From 66-474 sp035281745 (GTDB lineage Bacteria > Pseudomonadota > Gammaproteobacteria > Xanthomonadales > Rhodanobacteraceae): a stretch of 64,000 bases of DNA. The translations under genes and the position numbers were made by a program. The notes under the pieces were generated by a model. The model ran no database searches and was not told where the DNA came from. It saw only the letters and a list, made by a program, of their open reading frames with translations. The stretch lies in assembly GCA_035281745.1 (NCBI GenBank), contig DATEDI010000014.1:156096-220095 (forward strand). Direction: 5' to 3'. Position 1 is the stretch's first letter. Each line of letters opens with the position of its first letter. Of this stretch, positions 60,587 to 64,000 are shown one piece after another.

Positions 60587-60679
60587 AACCGTCCATGGTG
60601 CGCTACCCGTTCGGCGTCCGTGCCCCCGCAGATTCGAACTCGCGTTCGGAGCGACGGTCGCCGGACTGGCGCAAACGCC
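60587..60679 (-). repeat. Structured intergenic repeat, copy 4 (degenerate)
   Basis: On the minus strand: begins with GGCGTTTGCG, then a decayed hairpin, CCGAACGGG, and the conserved end GCACCATGGACGGTT (60587-60601). It lies head-to-tail with copy 3. Confidence 0.6.
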
Positions 60680-60697
60680 TCGCGGGTCGAGACAAGC

Positions 60698-60780
60698 AAC
60701 CGTCCATGGTGCGCAGCCCGTTCGGCATCCTGCCTCACCAGAGCCTGGCGCGCGGGAGTCCACCGGACTCCCGCAAACGC
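60698..60780 (-). repeat. Structured intergenic repeat, copy 3 (after efpL)
   Basis: On the minus strand it starts right at the efpL stop: GCGTTTGCGGG, a perfect 10-bp hairpin with loop GGT (60752-60774), CCGAACGGG and end GCACCATGGACGGTT (60698-60712). Its position suggests it also serves as the efpL 3' end. Confidence 0.65.
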
Positions 60781-60781
60781 G

Positions 60782-61345
60782 TCAGGCTCTACCCGCGAAT
60801 TCCCCGGTCAACGTATTTATCCACACCTTTTCGCCGGTGGTGATGTATTCCGGTACCTGGATTTCGATGCCGGTGGCGAGCGTGGCGGGCTTGGTGCGTT
60901 TGGTGGCCGAGGCACCCTTCAGTTCCGGCGCGGTGTCGATGATCGTCAACGCGACGCTGGTGGGCACCTGCAGCGCCACCGGTGCATCGTCGATCAACTG
61001 CACGTAATAGCCTTCCACGCTCTCCACGATGTACGCCGCGCTGTCGCCGACCAGATCGGGGTCGAGCATGTAAGGCGTGTAGTCCTCGGCGTCGAGGAAT
61101 ACGAAGGCGTCGCCATCCTTGTAGGAATAATTCACCGCGCGGCGGGTCAGTTCCATTTCCTTCAGGTCGTCGTCGGCGCGCAGACTCAGGTCGAACTTGC
61201 GCCCGCCCGGAATCGAATAGAGGATGAAGCGAAAGGTGACGTTGCCGCCGCGCGCGGTCGGCGAGCTGCGTTCGATGTCGCGCACCTGGTACACGGTGCC
61301 TTCATGTTGGACCACGTTGCCTTTTTTGACGTCGGAAGCTTTCAT
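60782..61345 (-). CDS. efpL: Elongation factor P-like protein (EfpL/YeiP)
   Basis: 187 residues, three OB-type beta domains. Loop tip SPTARGGNV carries R32 where EF-P has the modified Lys, so it needs no EpmA/EpmB. C-terminal KPATLATGIEIQVPEYI is the YeiP signature. It relieves ribosome stalling at Pro-containing motifs. Ends directly at copy 3 of the structured repeat. Confidence 0.93.
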   Translation of the reverse strand: MKASDVKKGNVVQHEGTVYQVRDIERSSPTARGGNVTFRFILYSIPGGRKFDLSLRADDDLKEMELTRRAVNYSYKDGDAFVFLDAEDYTPYMLDPDLVGDSAAYIVESVEGYYVQLIDDAPVALQVPTSVALTIIDTAPELKGASATKRTKPATLATGIEIQVPEYITTGEKVWINTLTGEFAGRA

Positions 61346-61401
61346 GTTCGTGCGCGAGCCGGGAATGGGGAATCGGGAATCGAGACTTGCTAAAAACCTG
61401 A

Positions 61402-61515
61402 GTCGTCATTCCGGGGCCGCCATGGATTCATCACGGCGGAACCCGGAATCCATTTTGCTTTTCGCAAGGAGTAACAAAACTCCGGATCGCGGCTTCGCCG
61501 GTCCGGAATGACGAC
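61402..61515. repeat. Inverted-repeat element with CGTCATTCCGG ends
   Basis: 13-bp perfect terminal inverted repeats (61402-61414 and 61503-61515) with inner CCGGAATCCATTTTG and GGCTTCGCCGG, a type common between proteobacterial genes. It fills the gap before efpL. No gene lies inside. Confidence 0.65.
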
Positions 61516-61519
61516 ATTG

Positions 61520-62287
61520 CTATTTCGGCTGCAACCGCACCGCGCCATCCAGCCGGATCACGCTGCCGTTGAGATAGCGGTTGCCGAGGATGAACGCCAC
61601 GGTTTGCGCGAATTCTTCCGCCTTGCCTAGCCGTGACGGAAAGGGGATCGACGCCGACAAGGATTCCTGCACCTGCGGGGGCATCCCGTCCACCATCGGC
61701 GTCCAGAAGATACCCGGTGCGATGGTCATCACGCGGATACCGAAGCGCGACAGTTCGCGCGCCATCGGCAAGGTCATGCCAACCACGCCGCCTTTGGAAG
61801 CGGAATAGGCCGCTTGTCCGATCTGGCCTTCGTAGGCCGCCACCGACGCGGTGTTGACGATCACGCCGCGCTCGCCGTCTTCGCCCGGATCGTTCGCCTG
61901 CATCAGCGCGGCGCCCGCCTTGGCGACGTTGAAGCTGCCAATCAGGTTCACCATCACGGTGCCGGCGAAATTCTTCAGCGGCATCGGGCCTTCCTTGCCC
62001 AGCACGCGTCCTGCGCCGAGGATGCCGGCGCAGTTCATCACCACATTCAGCCCGCCCATTGACTCGCGCGCGGCGGCGATATTGGCAACCACGTTTTCTT
62101 CGCTGGTGACGTCGGTCCTGAGGAATCGCGCCGCGCCGCCCAGTTCCTTCGCGGCGGACCGGCCTTTTTCTTCGTTGACGTCGAACAACGCGACGCGACC
62201 GCCGCGCGTCACGATGTGTTGCGCGACCGCGTGGCCGAGTCCGGATGCACCGCCGGTGACGACGGCCCTGACCTGATCGAGTTGCAT
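61520..62287 (-). CDS. SDR-family 3-hydroxyacyl-CoA dehydrogenase (type 2-like)
   Basis: 255 residues. NAD motif VVTGGASGLGHAVAQ, NCAG, catalytic Ser in NTASVAAYEGQIGQ and Tyr/Lys in AYSASKGG. Very like the HSD10-type dehydrogenases in valine/isoleucine or fatty-acid breakdown. HMG-CoA lyase on the same strand fits branched amino-acid catabolism. GTTG precedes ATG 62287. Confidence 0.88.
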   Translation of the reverse strand: MQLDQVRAVVTGGASGLGHAVAQHIVTRGGRVALFDVNEEKGRSAAKELGGAARFLRTDVTSEENVVANIAAARESMGGLNVVMNCAGILGAGRVLGKEGPMPLKNFAGTVMVNLIGSFNVAKAGAALMQANDPGEDGERGVIVNTASVAAYEGQIGQAAYSASKGGVVGMTLPMARELSRFGIRVMTIAPGIFWTPMVDGMPPQVQESLSASIPFPSRLGKAEEFAQTVAFILGNRYLNGSVIRLDGAVRLQPK

Positions 62288-62342
62288 GCGCGTATATCCC
62301 GAGTGCAAACCGGCAATTGTAGGGGAGCCACGCGCGCGGCGA

Positions 62343-62837
62343 CTACAACGTGCGAATGAACCAGCGGTCGCAGCCGTGATGGCCGGTGCTGCCCATAGGG
62401 GCGCAAAGCGGCGTGAAGCCCTGCTTGCGATAGAGCGCCTGCGCCGCGTCCATGCCGGTCAAGGTTTCGAGATAGCAGCGCTTGAATCCAAACTCGCGTG
62501 CGGCATCGAGGCAACGCTTGATCATCGCCCGTCCCGCACCCCGGCCGCGGGATTCGGGCAGGAAATACATCTTGCGCAATTCACACACATCGGGCTCGCC
62601 GTGTTCCAGCGGTGCCACGCCGCCACCCCCGACGACCTTGCCGTCGATTTCGAACACGAAATACGCGCAGCGCGGTCGCGTGTATGCGGCGTGCATCGCG
62701 CCGACTTCCGCGTCGTGGATCGCGAAGCCGTCGCCACCTGCGCCGAATTCGGGCATGACACTGCGGATGATCGCGGCGACGGCAGCGTCGTCGCGCGGTT
62801 CGATCGGCCGAAGAAGAAAACTGGGGTCAGCGTGCAC
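62343..62837 (-). CDS. GNAT-family N-acetyltransferase
   Basis: 164 residues with a GTG start set by GGAGG 5 nt upstream. CELRKMYFLPESRGRGAGRAMIKRCL is the acetyl-CoA motif; ALYRKQGF near the end is typical. Substrate unknown. The start region lies in the edge of the GGGGTCAG repeat element. Confidence 0.85.
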   Translation of the reverse strand: MHADPSFLLRPIEPRDDAAVAAIIRSVMPEFGAGGDGFAIHDAEVGAMHAAYTRPRCAYFVFEIDGKVVGGGGVAPLEHGEPDVCELRKMYFLPESRGRGAGRAMIKRCLDAAREFGFKRCYLETLTGMDAAQALYRKQGFTPLCAPMGSTGHHGCDRWFIRTL

Positions 62838-62960
62838 GTTTCCTCCAGGTAAAGAAGGGGTAAAGAAGGGGGTCACAAGTAAAGAAGGGGGTCAGAGTGC
62901 ACTTTTCGTGGCGACTGCCGCACGACACAAAGTCCTTGAGGAAAAGTGCACTCTGACCCC
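62822..62960. repeat. GGGGTCAG inverted-repeat element with TAAAGAAGGGG direct repeats
   Basis: Perfect 20-bp inverted repeat (62888-62907 with 62941-62960) around a 33-nt spacer. It is preceded by three direct TAAAGAAGGGG repeats (62850, 62861, 62880) and a half-unit GGGGTCAGCGTGCACG (62823-62838). Same family as 20743-20839. Confidence 0.7.
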
Positions 62961-62975
62961 GGCTTCTCGCGACTT

Positions 62976-63872
62976 TTATTCGCCCATTCGCGCCCGCGTA
63001 ACCCGGCTGGAAGTCGGCTTGCCGAGCTGCCTGGCCAACCACCAGCCCGTTTCGACCAATTTGTCCAGGTCGACGCCAGTTTCGATGCCCATGCCCTGCA
63101 GCATGTAGGTGACGTCCTCGCTGGCAACATTGCCAGTCGCGCCTTTCGCGTACGGGCAGCCGCCGGTGCCGGAAACGGAACTGTCGATCACCCGCACCCC
63201 TTCTTCGAGACATACCAGGATGTTCGCGAGCGCCTGGTCGTAGGTGTCGTGGAAATGCACGGCCAGCGCCTTCATCGGCACGTCGAGCGACACCGCGTGC
63301 AGCATTGCACGCGCCTTCACTGGCGTGCCGACGCCGATGGTGTCGCCCAGCGAAATTTCGTCGCAGCCAAGCTCGTACAGGCGTTTCGAAACGCGCACCA
63401 CGTCGCTGACGGGCACCTCGCCCTGGTACGGGCAGCCCAGCACCGTGGATACGTAACCGCGCACGCGCACGCCCTCGGCGCGCGCGCGTTCGAGCACCGG
63501 CCGGAAACGCTCGATCGATTCGTCGATCGACGCGTTGATGTTCTTCTGGTTGAAGGCTTCGCTGGCCGCGGTGAACACCGCGATGCTGGTGACGCCTGCC
63601 GCGCGGGCGCGGTCGTAGCCGCGCATGTTGGGTACCAGCGCCGTGTAATCGACGCCCGGCTTGCGGGAGATGCCTGCATACACTTCTTCGGCATCGGCAA
63701 GCTGCGGCACCCACTTGGGGCTGACGAAGCTGGTGGCTTCGATCGTTTGCAACCCGCAGGCGGAAAGCCGGTCGATCAGCTCGATCTTGGTGGCAGTGGG
63801 AATGATCGTCTTCTCGTTCTGCAGCCCGTCGCGGGCGCCGACTTCTACGATGCGAACGTGGTTGGGAAGCAT
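62976..63872 (-). CDS. Hydroxymethylglutaryl-CoA lyase
   Basis: 298 residues, TIM barrel. VRIVEVGARDGLQNEK at the start, HFHDTYDQALAN with metal His, and the HMGCL signature Cys loop SGTGGCPYAKGATGN. Splits HMG-CoA to acetoacetate and acetyl-CoA, the end of leucine breakdown. Start MLPNHVRIVEVG fits the family; a longer reading adds 37 unlike residues. Confidence 0.93.
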   Translation of the reverse strand: MLPNHVRIVEVGARDGLQNEKTIIPTATKIELIDRLSACGLQTIEATSFVSPKWVPQLADAEEVYAGISRKPGVDYTALVPNMRGYDRARAAGVTSIAVFTAASEAFNQKNINASIDESIERFRPVLERARAEGVRVRGYVSTVLGCPYQGEVPVSDVVRVSKRLYELGCDEISLGDTIGVGTPVKARAMLHAVSLDVPMKALAVHFHDTYDQALANILVCLEEGVRVIDSSVSGTGGCPYAKGATGNVASEDVTYMLQGMGIETGVDLDKLVETGWWLARQLGKPTSSRVTRARMGE

Positions 63873-64000
63873 GCGGGGTCCGGTTCGGAAGGCGGAGAAG
63901 TTCGGCTGCTGGTCTGTCGTGTCTTGCCGGCGCGCCGGCGGTAACGCCAGGATGCGGCATCCTCGGTCACGTAATGATGCCATGACGAGTGGAATCCAGG
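63873..64000. other. Right-edge stretch with no supported gene
   Basis: 128 bases upstream of the lyase. A minus-strand frame enters from the edge but shows no family features. A small palindrome CCGGCGCGCCGG lies near 63929-63940. Confidence 0.35.

Noticed and set aside
63810..64000. Minus-strand frame entering from the right edge
   Set aside because: About 60 residues with no recognisable motif, ending inside the start of the HMG-CoA lyase gene; cannot be supported from this window.

Overview
The window is a dense, GC-rich, purely chromosomal stretch of a Gram-negative bacterium. The gene set and order fit Xanthomonadales, most likely Rhodanobacteraceae (inference from family resemblance, not from a search). 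The main clues are LPS inner-core genes (waaC, kdkA); pilZ close to a tmk-holB end of the fatty-acid cluster with no plsX or pabC; a TrpR-like yerC heading hisGDCBHAFI; an FecI/FecR/TonB-receptor trio; and the compact DUF3488/DUF58/MoxR group. No phage, plasmid, CRISPR or intact insertion sequence was seen.

Layout. 1-1926: end of one response-regulator protein and a whole hybrid histidine kinase. 2012-2305: tRNA-Ser(CGA) plus a decayed copy of its 5' part. 2657-11605: an ECF sigma/anti-sigma/TonB-receptor surface-signalling locus followed by an exported gamma-glutamyltransferase and an exported amidase. 11610-15895: DJ-1-like protein, two small proteins, LPS core genes and a metallo-hydrolase. 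15895-18231: molybdopterin genes moaA-C-D-E. 18279-18711: tRNA-Ser(GGA), SRP RNA, a dispersed repeat and a truncated second SRP RNA. 18768-22266: dnaX-ybaB-recR, a GNAT enzyme and a HIT protein. 22321-28015 (minus): Slp-like lipoprotein, the transglutaminase/DUF58/MoxR set, Maf and a small membrane protein. 28090-36903: yceD-rpmF-fabH-fabD-DUF1737-fabG-acpP-fabF-mltG-tmk-holB. 37107-38516: PIG-L deacetylase and pilZ. 38667-49714: tRNA-Pro, hisS, a long histidine ammonia-lyase, yerC and the complete histidine operon. 49706-55226 (minus): sugar kinase, nucleotidyltransferase, C13 peptidase, mtnC, PH-domain protein, mtnD and mtnB. 55356-63872: HiPIP, cation efflux protein, two APC permeases, EfpL (YeiP), an SDR, a GNAT and HMG-CoA lyase.

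Genes work together in three clear blocks: fatty-acid chain initiation and elongation (28090-34176), histidine charging, breakdown, regulation and synthesis side by side (38861-49714), and methionine salvage (52742-55226). Many genes overlap by the four bases ATGA or GTGA, which implies translational coupling.

The less expected signals are: a family of four structured intergenic repeats whose hairpin stems change but whose loops and 3' ends are kept (16945, 18510, 60587, 60698); a partial duplication of the SRP RNA and another of a tRNA-Ser promoter/5' end; a TrpR-operator-like palindrome at the yerC-his promoter; a five-gene ATGA/GTGA chain joining a sugar kinase, a nucleotidyltransferase and a C13 peptidase to methionine salvage; two promoters that would give nearly leaderless mRNAs (yceD, mtnB); and a strongly structured gene-free region at 56934-57171.
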